Shown here: positions 11,451-23,137 of the stretch, piece after piece
Numbering within the stretch: position 1 is the first letter of the stretch
How the letters are laid out: the number at the start of each line of letters is the position of its first letter
NCBI GenBank assembly: GCA_029204225.1
Contig: CM055092.1
Location: forward strand, 44,508,309 to 44,572,308
Direction of reading: 5' to 3'
DNA length: 64,000 bases
From: Diphasiastrum complanatum
Taxonomy: Eukaryota; Streptophyta; Lycopodiopsida; Lycopodiales; Lycopodiaceae
Notes under the pieces: model-generated
The model's database searches: none
The model's input: only the letters and a program-made list of their open reading frames with translations
Told to the model about the DNA's origin: nothing
Translations under genes and position numbers: made by a program

Positions 11451-11555
11451 CAAGGATACATATGAATTTCATGCACAGGCTTTTTCATTTATGTATTTAT
11501 CTTAGCCTGTACCAGATGTTTTTTCTTTATTACAGCATTGGAGATGCTTTAGACG

Positions 11556-11601
<46 letters not shown>
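11556..11601 (+). repeat. TC-rich microsatellite near LINE 3' end
   Basis: A TC dinucleotide run with one TTT interruption. It lies about 100 bp after the last ORF2 stop and mirrors the TC run at the 5' side of the LINE. Confidence 0.9.
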
Positions 11602-11607
<6 letters not shown>

Positions 11608-11769
11608 CTCTAATTATCTTTCTCAGCCTAATGTTCTTTCTTACTACCTAATTCTCTGATAATCTACATAATTAGAATGTAAATAGATAGAATCATCACA
11701 AGAACAAGAGGTTAGTCATGGCCATGCAGAGTCTCAAGAGAAGAGCTCTTCTACCTTGGTTCGCACTTA

Positions 11770-12300
11770 TCTTAGGTATTAGATGAAATAGTAATGAGAG
11801 ATGAAAAGGCTCTTATTCCAGCTTGTGAGGTGCTACGAAAGAAGATCCTACATCTCTATCACGATAGCCCTAGGGCTGGCCATCCTGGTGTGTATAGGAC
11901 CTATGAGTTGATACGACGTAATTTTTGGTGGTCTAAACTTAAAAAAGAAGTAAACCATAATGTGACACGTTGTTTTAAATGTTAGGTTACTAAGGTTGAA
12001 AGAATTAAAGTGCTTGGATTGTTATGCATGTTACCCGTACCTGAGGGGAGATGGGAGAGTATTTTTTTAAACTTGAATACATGTTCACCACGTACGCAAC
12101 AGCAACATAATGCCATCTTAATTGTGGTTGGCAAACTCACTAAAATGGCTCATTTAAATCCCAACTTATAATAAGATTGATGCACCTGGTATGGTTGATT
12201 TATTATGCAGCATGTATTCAGACTTCATGGATTACCTAGATCCATTGTTTCTGACAAAGACTCGTTTTATTGGCAACCAAGAGGAAATAGCCCTTGCTCT
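11770..12300 (+). pseudogene. Ty3/gypsy integrase remnant
   Basis: The ORF 11794-11985 carries the integrase HHCC zinc-binding domain: ILHLYHDSPRAGHPGVYRTYELIRRNFWW, with H-x3-H style spacing, ending in CFKC. It is followed after a stop by a degraded core (VVGKLTKMAH) and, in another frame, VFRLHGLPRSIVSDKDSFYW. These are the standard gypsy integrase landmarks. It is the downstream half of the element whose RNase H lies at 6386-6580. Confidence 0.75.
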
Positions 12301-12757
12301 ACATGTGTGTGTGCCCATGCAAGCATACAATATTCCCATACAAGCAATTCATTACTATTGATACTCTACATCATGCCAATAGCCGTCTTAACCCTTATAA
12401 TAGCTCCACAGGTCACAATATGTGCGACTGGGTCCTCTCGAGTACTAGAGTATCGTTTATCCAACCAAGTCTAGGACTATGCCGCGTGAATTAATCATTC
12501 AATCAAATACACAAGCAACATCAACCTCTATGTTTCCTGTGTTATTATATGTCTTCTAATCCGACTTACTAGTTAAGTATTTCAACAAATGACTCGGAGA
12601 GTCGAACATCCCCTCTCATTCTACTCAAATATTCAGATGAGCATACAATTGTATTGGATACAAGTCAACCTGTTACTTGCTTCAGCCTGATTTAGACTCG
12701 GCATATCTATGTATTGTGTCATATATTCATTGCCTTGCATGTATAAAAAATAATAAT
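12301..12757. other. No recognised feature
   Basis: AT-rich sequence with a short TG run near 12300, between two gypsy fragments of opposite orientation. I see no coding or RNA feature. Confidence 0.5.
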
Positions 12758-13057
12758 TTACAAAATATTGATTAAAAACATAGTAAATCGATCCTGCCAT
12801 GTCCTCGCTCTCAGTTTCATCATGAACTCCTGATGTGGACAATTCAATATAATATGATTCTTTGCATCTGAATATTTTGGGTTCCTCCAATGTTTACAAC
12901 ATCGATTATGTAACATGTACATCACTTCGCACTTCACATTGCAAAACTTGGACCAATCCCTGCTATCATGTATTCTATGAGATATCATAAAATATTTTAA
13001 CAACTCGGCAATAGTCTTATTAGTGAAATGAGTTCCTCTGTCACTGACAATTTCCAA
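12758..13057 (-). pseudogene. Ty3/gypsy integrase-core fragment
   Basis: The minus-strand frame begins MEIVSDRGTHFTNKTIAELL, which matches the second catalytic Asp segment of gypsy integrases (VSDRGxxF). After about 35 residues it continues into unrelated Cys/His-rich sequence. It lies in the same orientation as the gag fragment at 13476-13955, so the two may be ends of one element with the RT part deleted. Confidence 0.6.
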
Positions 13058-13105
13058 AGGAAAACCGTACCTTGTAGTAATATTAACAAAGAAAAATTTT
13101 GCAAC

Positions 13106-14402
13106 TTATTTTGCAAAGAACTTTTTAACATTGCAGTCATAGACAGAATCATCTCTAATATTGTCTTTGTGTAAGAGATTTGTTAATCGAAGATGTTTCT
13201 GACTTTTTCTTTTTGTATTTTCTCGTTTTCTTAGATCCTTCGGAAGCGGGTTGAATCTGAATTTGCCTCTGCTTTTAAGATTCACTTCTTGTACGTACTT
13301 TAGAAGCTTGAAAGTCAGCATCGTCGGGCCATGATGAATCATCAACACACATCTCGATTCTCTAAATCACTTCATCTTTAGTCTGACTTTCTTTGTTGGC
13401 ATCGAGTTTAACGTACTTGGCCAACATCTTCTTAATTGGTGGTTTAGGACATTCAGATGTGAGATGTCCTTCCCCCTAATAGTTCCCACACAAAGGCACA
13501 TATCCAACTTGCCTTTTTGGCTCAAGACACTCCGTGGAATAATGTTCTAAAGCTCCACAATTATAACAGGTGGGATTGTTCATGTTCCTTTGAGTACCAG
13601 GTTTTTGTTGATTTGGTACATATTTATGCACTAATACAAACTTCGTTGGTGGTGGTTTAGAATTACATCCTTGTTGGCTAGTGTTCTTGGAATTGGACAT
13701 TTGCATTTCATAGACAGCTTCTCCTGTCTCAACTTCCATTAAATAAACAACCCAATTATCCGAAGACTCTTCCTCACATTCCTCCACATAGGCAACCTGC
13801 GATTTTGCTTTACATTCTGTATGGTGGTGTCCCTCTTGCTTACATTTAGTACACCAGACATTCGATTTGCCTATGATGGTGGCCGATCTTCTCTTGTTCT
13901 TAGGTTGAAGTGATTGAATCTTTAACTCATCAAACTTTTTACTCAAATCCAACACCTCCTTCCAAATATTCCTCTGTTCATGATTAGTCTTTCAAGTGTC
14001 TTCACTCTTCTTCCGATCCTAGGATATCTGGTACATCGTTTTTGTTTCTCGTCTTCACTAGAAGAGTCTGAGTCCGAACTCGAACTGGAGGGCTTGATAG
14101 TCTTCAGCAGCCTCTTGGATGCACTACAGAGAGCCCGGGGTGCACCTCACAGAGAGACCTGAATTCTCTCGTGATTTGGAGACCATCCGAATGAATGCGG
14201 TCTTCAAAATCAGGTACTCAATGGATTTTTTATACTTCTTTATCTCAGACATCCACCAGCTCCTCCTAGCAATTCGTTGTCTGTCCGGGGGTGGTATGGA
14301 GGCCACTCTGGAAGTGGTAGGCCTACAGAAGAAATCTACACTTGTTTGCTCCACAAGTAAATTGGAAAAACGTATTAATGTTAAGAGAGTGATACTACTC
14401 AA
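13106..14402 (-). pseudogene. Retrotransposon gag remnant with two CCHC zinc knuckles
   Basis: The clearest part (13476-13955) has two CCHC knuckles, C-T-K-C-K-Q-E-G-H-H-H-T-E-C and C-Y-N-C-G-A-L-E-H-Y-S-T-E-C, separated by about 75 residues with an acidic stretch (VEECEEESSD). Upstream, around 14030-14100, the frame reads a Ser/Asp/Glu-rich linker. At 14124-14402 another minus frame reads PPPDRQRIARRSWWM, possibly further gag sequence. Downstream, 13106-13348 is Lys/Arg-rich without a recognisable motif. Assigned to the gypsy-like fragment ending at 12758; stops and frame changes break it. Confidence 0.55.
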
Positions 14403-14755
14403 AATATATCAAAAGTATCAGCAATTTAAGTTCAAAAAATCCACCCACAAAACTTTAAACCATTCAGTCCATCATGCACATCACAAAGTGGATAAGATGC
14501 CTCCGCATCCACTGCCATCATCAATCTCAAAACAAGTTGCAGGACATACTAGATAACACCCACATTAGCTTTCATATATTCCACCTGCTGATTTTTTATC
14601 GCTTCTCCAAAGGTGAATAGTAGAAGCACTTGTAGCGTGCTAAGGATTATAAAGCCTAGGTGTTGGGTCCCTGTGAACCCGATAAAGAAATTTAAAGACT
14701 ACGAAGTTCACAGTACAGAAAGTCATTTCATTTGAGTTGCAATTGACCTTGTTAC

Positions 14756-17007
14756 CTTTTGATGTCTCCTTTGCACACTGCAGTCACGACTATGTAGGGC
14801 TGCAACATTTCTATGTTGATCACAAAGCAATTGGACCTCCAAATGACGACTCTGCAAATACTCAACAAAATTATTTGCAAGCATGTGGAAACACATGTCC
14901 ACTAATCTTCTTACATTCCTATTGCGGCCTTCTTTTGCAAAAGCAAGCAAATAAATAACTCAAGTATTCACCATACTCGTTCACTCTACTGCAAAGTTAC
15001 ATGCAAGTAAGGCCTAACAATGTTCTTGGTGTTAGAAGAAAACTAAAGGCATCAACACCTAGAACTCAATTCAGAGCAAGTGTTGACATGAAAAAACAAC
15101 AGAGCCCAAGTAACAAGTGGTATACCTGGGATGCAACTTTCATGATAAAAATTGGAGAACCAGGTACTTCCCCTTGTACTTGTTTGAATAAAACTCGAAC
15201 TTCATCATCATTGTGCACCTATAGAAGTTTACATGCAAGTTCCAGTTTATGAAATTTTCAGTTTTTTAACCATCATAAACTAAACTAATAGGCTTAAATG
15301 GTCCAGTAGCTCTCGAATCATGAAGAGCAATGAAGATGTGATGAAGAGGTCAACCACCTTGCGGATACCCTTGCCACCACCACCCCAGGATGCTTTAATC
15401 ATTGCTGGATAACCAATTGCCTGGCATGTTGTCACTGCCTCTTCTGACGTAAATACACATGCTTGTCGGTACAAGTCGTCAGGAATCGACTCTTGGCAAA
15501 TCTCAAAAGGAACATTTACCTGTCAATCAGCCATTGTCAACATAATTCAAAAACGTAATAAGTACGGATTGAAGAGTCAACTTCCAAGAGCAAAATCCTC
15601 CATCATGATACATACAATGAGTCTGTCTACATCATTCTGTAAGCACACAGAAATCAATAAGACTGCAACTACTCCAGGGGTAAATTAGGAGAAAACTTTT
15701 TGTTTATTCGCTCTCAAGAACACAGCATCAAACTACATTGAACTTCTTAAAGAACAATCCAACAATTGCCCATCCTGCTCCTAGAGAATAAATTGCTTCG
15801 TGTTTTGTATGAAGGACACATTAAAGGATAATTGTGCTTGCCTTGGATCCACTCCAAGGAAGAGTAGGAACTCCAGCAGCTTGGGCTATCAGTGTGGAAC
15901 CAATTTTATCTCCAAGAGCAGCCATGGGAGCAGCTGGAGGTCCTAAGAAAATAATCCCGCGTGCAGCAAGCGCATCTGGAAGTTCAGGATTCTCAGAGGC
16001 ATGACCCCATCCTGGCCACACAGCTGCCACCCCTGTTCGCTCTGCAACCTGAAACTTAAATAGAGCCCTTGCATGACATATGTAGAAGAGACTCCCTAGT
16101 CGGCATCTATCTGAGAAAGATTTCATAATTGTGAAAGGAATGTTGATGAATGAACCAAAAAAAGATATTGTGAAAATTGTCAGTATAAACAGAACTTATA
16201 AGCAGACAGTATCTATGAAACTAGCAGACGTACTTCTACTTCATGCAAATAGTCAACAGAACCAAGGAATTGCAAGCGTGAGAAGCACAGGTATCACAGG
16301 GAAGAATTATTTGATCCACTTTAAAAGCTGTGTTACAAAGTCAAGCGCATGCACCCAAAAATCTCCAAAAAAACTTAAAGCACATAGCTGAGCTACATCT
16401 TTTCAATCCTAACGAGCAGGAACCACCACATTCTTTTCACTTCCCACCAATTTTTTTAATGAAGATCTGAAATTTTTTAACAGCTACGCAGGTGCTACAC
16501 CAGCATCTTTTCATTCTAAACCAACTCCTGGATGAAGAAGCCCACTTTGAGCTATCATATCGAGATATAGACCATCAAGAGTAAACTTTTCTAATGTGGA
16601 GGTGGCAGTTTAGCAAGGCACAAAAGGTAGACTGAGTCTCGTTTCCATACCTCGGCAATGAGCTGAACATTTGCATAGTTGTTGTTGTTTGTCCCTCCAG
16701 GCACCTCCACGAACTGGTCTGCCATTCGAATATGCTCGGCATTTATTCTCATATCTTCTTGAGTTGCCATTGCTACAAGCAGCACCGCCCTCTCTGTGCC
16801 AAAGGTTTCATAAGCCCATGATCTGATGCTGCGGATAAACTTAACTGCAGCCATGCCATTGTTAGCAATCAATATGCTATGAATTGGTCGGTCGCCTCCC
16901 ATTTGGAAACAATAATCTTCCACTTGGGAGAAATTTGCAGCAAGCTTTGCGGCAAGGCTTCCATTGCCAAGCGCCATTTGGGCAGGGCTTAGAAACTCTG
17001 CCACCAT
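14756..17007 (-). CDS. ACC1: Acetyl-CoA carboxylase, N terminus and biotin carboxylase domain, exons 1-5
   Basis: Homomeric (multidomain) acetyl-CoA carboxylase, which carboxylates biotin and makes malonyl-CoA. Exons on the minus strand: 1 16651-17007, 2 15842-16048, 3 15358-15519, 4 15126-15218, 5 14756-14851, all phase 0. The chosen start is the ATG at 17005-17007 ([10 protein letters not shown]), with G at -3 and +4 G. The frame stays open upstream but has no other ATG. Motifs include [56 protein letters not shown], the ATP-binding loop [24 protein letters not shown] and [13 protein letters not shown]. The N-terminal extension before the core is about 40 residues without an obvious transit peptide, so cytosolic location is favoured but not proven. 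Exon 2 ends at a GC donor (AAG then GCAAGC). Exons 6-11 continue at 1292-3283. Confidence 0.95.
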
Positions 17008-18000
17008 TTCACCTTCACTGCGCTGCCTAAATAACTCCACCTGATGTGCGAAAATACCCTGGTTTACTTTAATGAAACAAAGGTGCAAAGGTTGAACAGA
17101 GTACTGCTGGGTCTTCCGCAATCAGAGATGAACATAATTTGGTGAAGGATTCTCAATTACATATATTATGCCCCATCACTGCCGATGGTCAGCAGCTGTG
17201 TGCTACTTCAAAACACAGTCTTCCAGAGATCATTGCTATGCTAAGTGAAGGGGGAAACGAGGAGAATGCAAGAGGTGAGTGATCACTGATCTTTCACTCG
17301 GGAAAGCAAGGGAGGATCGGGCCTTAGAATTTGGAAACGCCGGGTTCGTGAATTGCAGCCTTCAAGGCGAACTTCAGAAGACGAGAGAAGAGTCACGAGA
17401 AAATGCACGCTGTTGGAAAGTGGGCTCTCTTTTCGCTATTTCATGAGACACTCAAGTACACGTTCCCAGATCACCCAGCCACGACACAGACGTAGCAGCA
17501 CTCCACGAGCGCAATCTCTGATCAGAGCCCACAACCAAAAAGGTTCTTTTCTTCTCTTGAGCAAACCAAAATTAATATAAAATCGAGCAGAAATCCCTGC
17601 TCAGGCTGTGACTAAACAAGAGTGCAACGCGTCTGTGAATTGCAGGTTCCCTACCACTGCTCCAAGCTCCATCCCCCAAGGCTTAAGGCACTACCACTGC
17701 TGCAGGAGCTGGCTCCATGCCGCTGCATTTTTGCTTGCGATTCTGCGAGTGGGTCCCGCTGGCAGAAAGAAGCTGTAAGCTGTAGCCTCTTAGCTTGCTA
17801 GCTTGCTCTATAGCTTGAGCTAACGCAGGGCATATGAATGCTGGGCGACGAGGGCGAGCACCATCACCGCTGCCGAGAAAAGAAAAGCAAAGGAAAAAGA
17901 AAGCGAGAGAGAAATAGATCGAAGAAGAAAGTAAAAGGGGAGAGAGAGAGCGCGAGCAATTGAAGACGCGAGAGAGAAGCCACCGCCTAGTCACATGCAC
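17008..18000 (-). promoter_or_regulatory. Probable 5' UTR / proximal promoter of the ACCase gene
   Basis: Just upstream of the start codon, a CATCAG acceptor-like site at about 17035 could mark a 5'-UTR intron. On the transcript strand 17860-17985 is strongly pyrimidine-rich (TCTCTC and TTCTTC blocks), as is common in plant leaders. I could not fix a transcription start or TATA box. The short ORFs here have no recognisable products. Confidence 0.35.
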
Positions 18001-18349
18001 ACGTCTGACCCGTCATTGTGATGGGTAGGTGGCTGACCACCACGGCGCATACAGTAATCACAATCACAGTTGCGCAGGCATGTGAGGTGGTTAGATAGGC
18101 CACCCCAAATGCATGGTTTAATGACTGATGGCCGTAGCACAAGAAAGAAAGTAAGGTTTGGACACGCCATTCAGGTTGTTGTTGATGTTGCTCCAACCTC
18201 TCCTACTCCAACTTTGGTTTCACATCATTAAAACTTTGTGTGTGAATTTGAGGAAGGTCCCACTTGAAACCTTTTGGCGCACACAACTTCTCGAAGAAAA
18301 CTTTAATTAACTTGGAGTCAGAAGACTAGTGTTATGGGGTGAAGGATGT

Positions 18350-18389
18350 CCTTCGAGGACGTTCCGCCTAGGCGGAACGTCCTCGAAGG
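18350..18389. repeat. 40-bp perfect palindrome
   Basis: Bases 18350-18369 are the exact reverse complement of 18370-18389, centred on CCTAGG. The adjacent bases repeat the core GGCGGAACG once more (about 18390-18399). A weaker hairpin follows at about 18491-18511. It lies in otherwise AT-rich intergenic DNA. Confidence 0.9.
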
Positions 18390-18519
18390 GCGGAACGCCC
18401 GAGGGTGGTAACCCACGGGCGCACCTCCTTCTCAGGGTAGAACTGCCTAAGGAGGCATCTTTCAGGGACGTAATTTGAATTTTTTACATGCACCTTTCGG
18501 GCGGAAGGTGCGTATAAAA

Positions 18520-20820
18520 AAAACGTACATTTTTTTGTGTCTTTTTTTTTTTCCCCAAATTATGTCACCATTTCTTTCATTACAAAGTAAAAAATGATAT
18601 ACCTACTAAGAAATGATGTTTTGAGTGACTTTGCACTTGGTAAAATGGTCCTTATGGACATTATATGATCATTAAATTCGCTTTTGAAAATTTTTATGGA
18701 CTTCAAGATTTTATAATGTGTCCCATCTTGTTTTCACAAATGATGATCTACTGTACATTCTATTTTACGGTCCTTTTCTATAAAAAATATCTCACACATA
18801 AAGCTTAAACCATAGTTTTCATAAGAATGAAGTCCTTTGAGTTCTTTAATCCGCTTCAAACATATGAAGTGAAATGCCAACAATATCCTTTAATGATGTT
18901 CCTGCATTTGGTGAGGTCTTTGTAAGAAGGTTACTACTATTGATGTTGAAGGTCCACTTGGTGAGTTCGTTGTAAACTTTCCACAAAAATACAAAAATCA
19001 TCAAGGCTTTAATTTCATGTAAAGAGTAAAGTCCCAACAAAAGGCCGTTACGTCCTTAAGACACATAAATATTGAATACATTTTTGTTGGGATTTTTTTT
19101 AATCCTTGTAGAAAATGTACAATCAAGTCTTTATGAAAAATTTTAATTTCACATCTAATAAGGAAAGGAGTAAGCTCTATCATTGTTGAGTAGTGTTAAT
19201 GGATCATAGTGTTAATGGTTAGTGTTAGATGTGTATCATATGCATTTGCTTGATTATGAACTATGTTATCGCTCTCATGGAAACGAATCTCCGCGTGACA
19301 ACTAGTTAGCTATGATATACACGCAAATACACATGCACACACACAAACACACACTTATTTACTTTTACAAAATTAATTTTATTCTTTGGTTCTAATACTG
19401 GTTTGCTATTTACATATAATAGAAAAAGGAGATACAAGCAACGGATCAACTGATACTTGATCTCTAGCTGTTGTCATGCTGCTATATCAATCTTAATGAC
19501 TAGAGTTTTGGCATCGTATTTACAATTAGCCAAGACAGTTCGAAAACTGGAGTTTTTTTTTTTCAAACAAAGTCGATTTGAGCAGCATATACTGCTACTG
19601 CATTCATCCTTGGACAATGACAATATGACTTTAGGGCTATCTTTATTATTGGTAACCAAACTTTATGGTGTTTGTGCTCGCTGAACTTTTGAGCATGGTT
19701 TGATTTTCATATATTGCTTTTAGTACGGTTTAAGCTATTTCTGTTGGTTGTTGTGAGTTGTTCAAGTGGTTTTATCTTTAATTTGTTGTTTCTTGCTAGT
19801 CCATCGCATTTCTTCTTATTTTGGTTATTTTTTCTATGGGTTTGGATGTTTTCTGGCTTGGGTTTTCCTGACTCCTTGTCCGGCTTGTGGGCGTTTGGGT
19901 TTGATTGTGGTTTTTAGAAATTTTATTGGGGCTTTCTTGTATTTTTTTTCTCTCCCCTCGGTCTTGTGCTCTCTCTCCCTCCATTTTTTCTCTCCTTGGA
20001 TGACTTTCTATGCAGCTTGTTCTGTTCTCTGGTGCCCTTTTTCCTTCAATTGGCGGCACTTTGATGGTGCTCTGCTAGCACTTTCATGAGGGCTGGCGGT
20101 TTTGCGCCTCCCTGCCTTCTCTGCTTGCGTTTTTCTTCCCTTGTGTGCTTTGTGGTTTCCTTGTTCGTTCGGCTGGTTTGGCGTATTCTTCTGGTTTGCT
20201 CCCTTGTGTTTGTGGTGCTTCGTACTGTCGCTTTGAGGTGCGCTTCTGCTGGTGTTCTAGGCTCTTCTGACTTCTGATTCCTCTTGTGCTTGTTCCACAT
20301 GGGCGTGGTGGAGTCCTCGTTGTTTTTCTAGCTTTTGCTTTGCGTTTTTTCACCTGGTTGTGGTGAACCCTCTTATTTACGATTGTCTCATGGAGTCTTC
20401 TTCTTTCCCGACATGGCATCTGACAAGGTTAGGCTCCTTGCTTCGTGGTCTATTTCTTTGGTTGCTAAATTTGCAGTACTTTCACGATGACTCATATTGA
20501 ATTTCATAGTCACGCCTAATTTTTTGACTTTAATAATAGATTGACTATAAAAGTATGTTATGCATATGCAACATATTTCCTCAATCTTACTGATTTACTA
20601 TTGGGACAGGTTTATATTTATATAATTCCACCCTGTTGCTTATGTTTATGAAAACATGTTTATTCTTGGATGTTGGATTTATTACACTCTTTATTTACAT
20701 ATGGTTAACAGATCCTTGCCTTAACAATTATTTTTGCGTTCTACGTAATTATGTGGCAGTACAAAAAATTACAAATTCGGAAAAAACTGGAAATGTGGTC
20801 TCTTAATGACTATAATATTT
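18520..20820. other. Intergenic, no recognised gene
   Basis: AT-rich sequence up to about 19700, then a T/C-biased block at 19700-20450 that is open in several frames on both strands because of composition bias. None of the translations shows a domain. A short CA-rich stretch is at 19320-19350. Confidence 0.5.
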
Positions 20821-20821
20821 T

Positions 20822-21640
20822 TAAGTTGTGACATGGATAACAACTGAGAAAATGCATTGACACAGACCTTGCCACTCTCCAATCTGACCCAAATTCTTCT
20901 CTTCTTCTTCTTACCCAACTTTCAATGTCTGATTGGTGCAAGTTGTGGCAAGTTTCTTGCAATAGCCCAAACCTGATTTGTGAAAAAAATTTATTCCCTT
21001 GCCTTACTTGCGGAAATTGATACAAAAACCCAAGATGAATTCAAGTTTTATGCTCCAGAATGTATGAAAATATTTTCTAACTTACATGGGCTCGAATTTA
21101 TTTCTGTTTTGAAATAGAACCTTTGTTTGATGGGCCTTCTCCTTTTAGCTCTTCAAAACATAGCCTTATTTCTCTGGAAGATTTATCACAAGAGGAAGTT
21201 GACACTATTACACAAAAATACTATCTCCTCCTCCTGCTGAAATATCCCCCTTTAAACCTAGTGAGGCTCCCTATACAAACTCCCTTATGTCTGACCGGGT
21301 TTTTGAAGATATGTTAAGAATTGTGGATAACAAAGCATGGCTGTTTGGAAACTTTGCCATGATGGCTCCCATTTCAGCTGATATGTGGATTATTATAGGT
21401 GACATAAACGGTGAACCAAAAAAAATTAAGGAGGTTCATAAAAAGATGGCCGTAGATGAACATTACATTATTGATAGACCTTCCTACCATGTTTGGGATG
21501 GACCAATTTAAACCATCTAGATGTCCCTCACCACATGGTATTTTCTCAAGAAAAATGTGCCAAGGTGAAAACGGTGAAAAAACAAAAAAAAATTTAAGCT
21601 GTGACCTGGATAACAACCGAGAAAATGCATTGACAGGTGT
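20822..21640. repeat. Pair of about 40-bp direct repeats flanking an unrecognised ORF pair
   Basis: A block containing GGATAACAACTGAGAAAATG at about 20835 recurs with few changes at about 21608 (CTGTGACCTGGATAACAACC...). Between them, 21123-21317 and 21287-21511 (plus strand) read SLEDLSQEEVDTITQKYY and MSDRVFEDMLRIVDNKAWLF. These look protein-like but I do not recognise them. The layout could be a small transposon with internal gene fragment or a duplicated segment. Confidence 0.4.
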
Positions 21641-21832
21641 GGTCCCCACAAGAATTCCCCTGTGCTTACTCGGTTGTTGTTGTGGATGGATGCGAGTGAG
21701 TGTTTTCTCTTCGACATAAATATGTTATGGAAAGTACGGAAGACAACGGTTACGACCCACTTATAATTCCGTAACTTTTGGTTCATTAGCAAAACTGTTT
21801 TGTTTAGTTTTGTCTAGTTTGGTTAGGTTCAA

Positions 21833-22100
21833 ACACACACATGCACATATACACATACACATATAGACATAGACATACAGATATACATACACATACATAT
21901 TGACTTATACATACACATACAAATACAAATACACATGTACTTATACAAAACACACACATACATATTTACATACACCTACACATACACAAACATATACTTA
22001 CACATATACACACATACACATATACATACACACGTACACATACACATACACATCCACATATACATACACACACACACACACACACACCTATATATATATT
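21833..22100 (+). repeat. (CACATA)/(CA)-rich microsatellite
   Basis: Imperfect CACATA/TACACA repeats run for about 260 bp, ending in a pure CA run and a TATATA stretch. ORFs across it encode only Thr/Tyr/His repeats and are artefacts. Confidence 0.9.
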
Positions 22101-22267
22101 TAAACTTACATACACTTTTGTGCATGGGTGAGGGACCCATTTTTGGAACTAAAAATGAGAGCATGCATGGCCCTCCTCCCATGCATGCTTCAATGGCCAA
22201 TGTCCAGCCTCCAAGTGGCAGTCCATATAAGCCTTAAAGTTTCATAATTATTTGTAATGGGCCCAAC

Positions 22268-22385
<118 letters not shown>

Positions 22386-22945
22386 TTTTTTAAAAATTGG
22401 GCGGCTAATATATCTCTCTCGCGTTTGGAAACCCCTCTCTCTCTAGCGTATTTTGGAGGATTTCTGGATTGCGTGAAAATCACAAACAACCAGCGTTTTA
22501 ATTATGGAAATTCATCTTCAGCATGAACTATATGGTCTAAAAACTAATGGGCTAACCTTTTTCTTGGGCACGAGAGAGAAGTTAGTGGGATCTGTGTTCA
22601 CTTACTTAATGCGCGGGAACATGCAGTGAAAGAGAGTTCAGGTTGCGAAAGTATTTGTTTGTTTGTTCAAATGTTGTGAAGTTGCAAAGAAAGTGACGAT
22701 CAATAGATGGCATAAAACGAAGCAATAGATCAGATAAAGTTGCCCCAAGTTCTGAAGATCAGGTTGACTGAAGACAAGAAGCTGGTCAATGTCTGGAAGT
22801 AGCAACGAATTCCAATAACTAATTTTGATTCTTTCTACAACCTGTGCCAAGTTAATATATTTCTAAATTGCAAGAAGACATTTTCAAGCCTGTTGGTTGA
22901 AGTCTCTTTTTGTACGTGGCTGCATAACCCATGATTTACCACCTT

Positions 22946-23137
22946 GGGAGAGGCCGAGCTTTATGTCGCTAAACTGAGCCATCAAGTTGGGCCAGATGCT
23001 CCACAAATAAGCGAGGCAATTGAGCGAATTGATGTCGTGATTGGCCGCTTGCTGGATGGACTTGAGCAGTGAAATGTGCTGGAGGATACGAGTATTATCA
23101 TGGTTGGTGATCACGGGATGATGGGAAGGATCTCTTA
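22946..23137 (+). pseudogene. Nucleotide pyrophosphatase/phosphodiesterase-like exon fragment
   Basis: Reading from about 22951 on the plus strand gives ELYVAKLSHQVGPDAPQISE, AIERIDVVIGRLLDGLEQ, a TGA stop, then NVLEDTSIIMVGDHGMMG. GPD, an AI-x-x-ID-x-x-IG-x-L-x-x-GL block and the DHGM metal-site motif, in this order and spacing, are typical of type I phosphodiesterase/nucleotide pyrophosphatases (alkaline phosphatase superfamily). GPI ethanolamine-phosphate transferases share DHGM and are the main alternative. The in-frame TGA and a second stop soon after show it is broken. The piece abuts the old LTR that begins at 23215. Confidence 0.65.

Larger units (their letters stand above)
7000..11460 (+). 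mobile_element. Degenerate non-LTR retrotransposon (LINE) inserted in a gypsy element
   Basis: This interval holds ORF1 (7318-8355) and ORF2 (8356-11450, broken), with EN, RT and a C-terminal zinc-binding region in that order. Gypsy RNase H lies to its left and gypsy integrase to its right on the same strand, consistent with insertion between them. Ends are approximate: I found neither a poly(A) tail nor a convincing target-site duplication. A TC run of about 46 bp lies at 11556-11601. Confidence 0.8.
3284..14755 (-). other. ACCase intron 5 (11.5 kb), filled with transposon debris
   Basis: The intron is bounded by the donor after CAAAAG of exon 5 (GTAACA) and the acceptor before exon 6 (GATCAG). 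Exons on either side join without residue loss (RRHQK then IIEEGPIT), so the coding sequence survived these insertions. It contains, on different strands, a copia gag remnant, a BED-finger transposase remnant, a gypsy element interrupted by a LINE, and a second gypsy fragment. From 3284 to about 4130 I see only AT-rich intronic sequence. Confidence 0.85.

Noticed and set aside
19714-20419. Overlapping ORFs on both strands
   Set aside because: Compositional artefact of a T/C-biased block; no motif in any frame.
21900-22237. Thr/His/Tyr-rich ORFs over the CA repeats (also 24559-24906)
   Set aside because: Translation of imperfect CACATA repeats.
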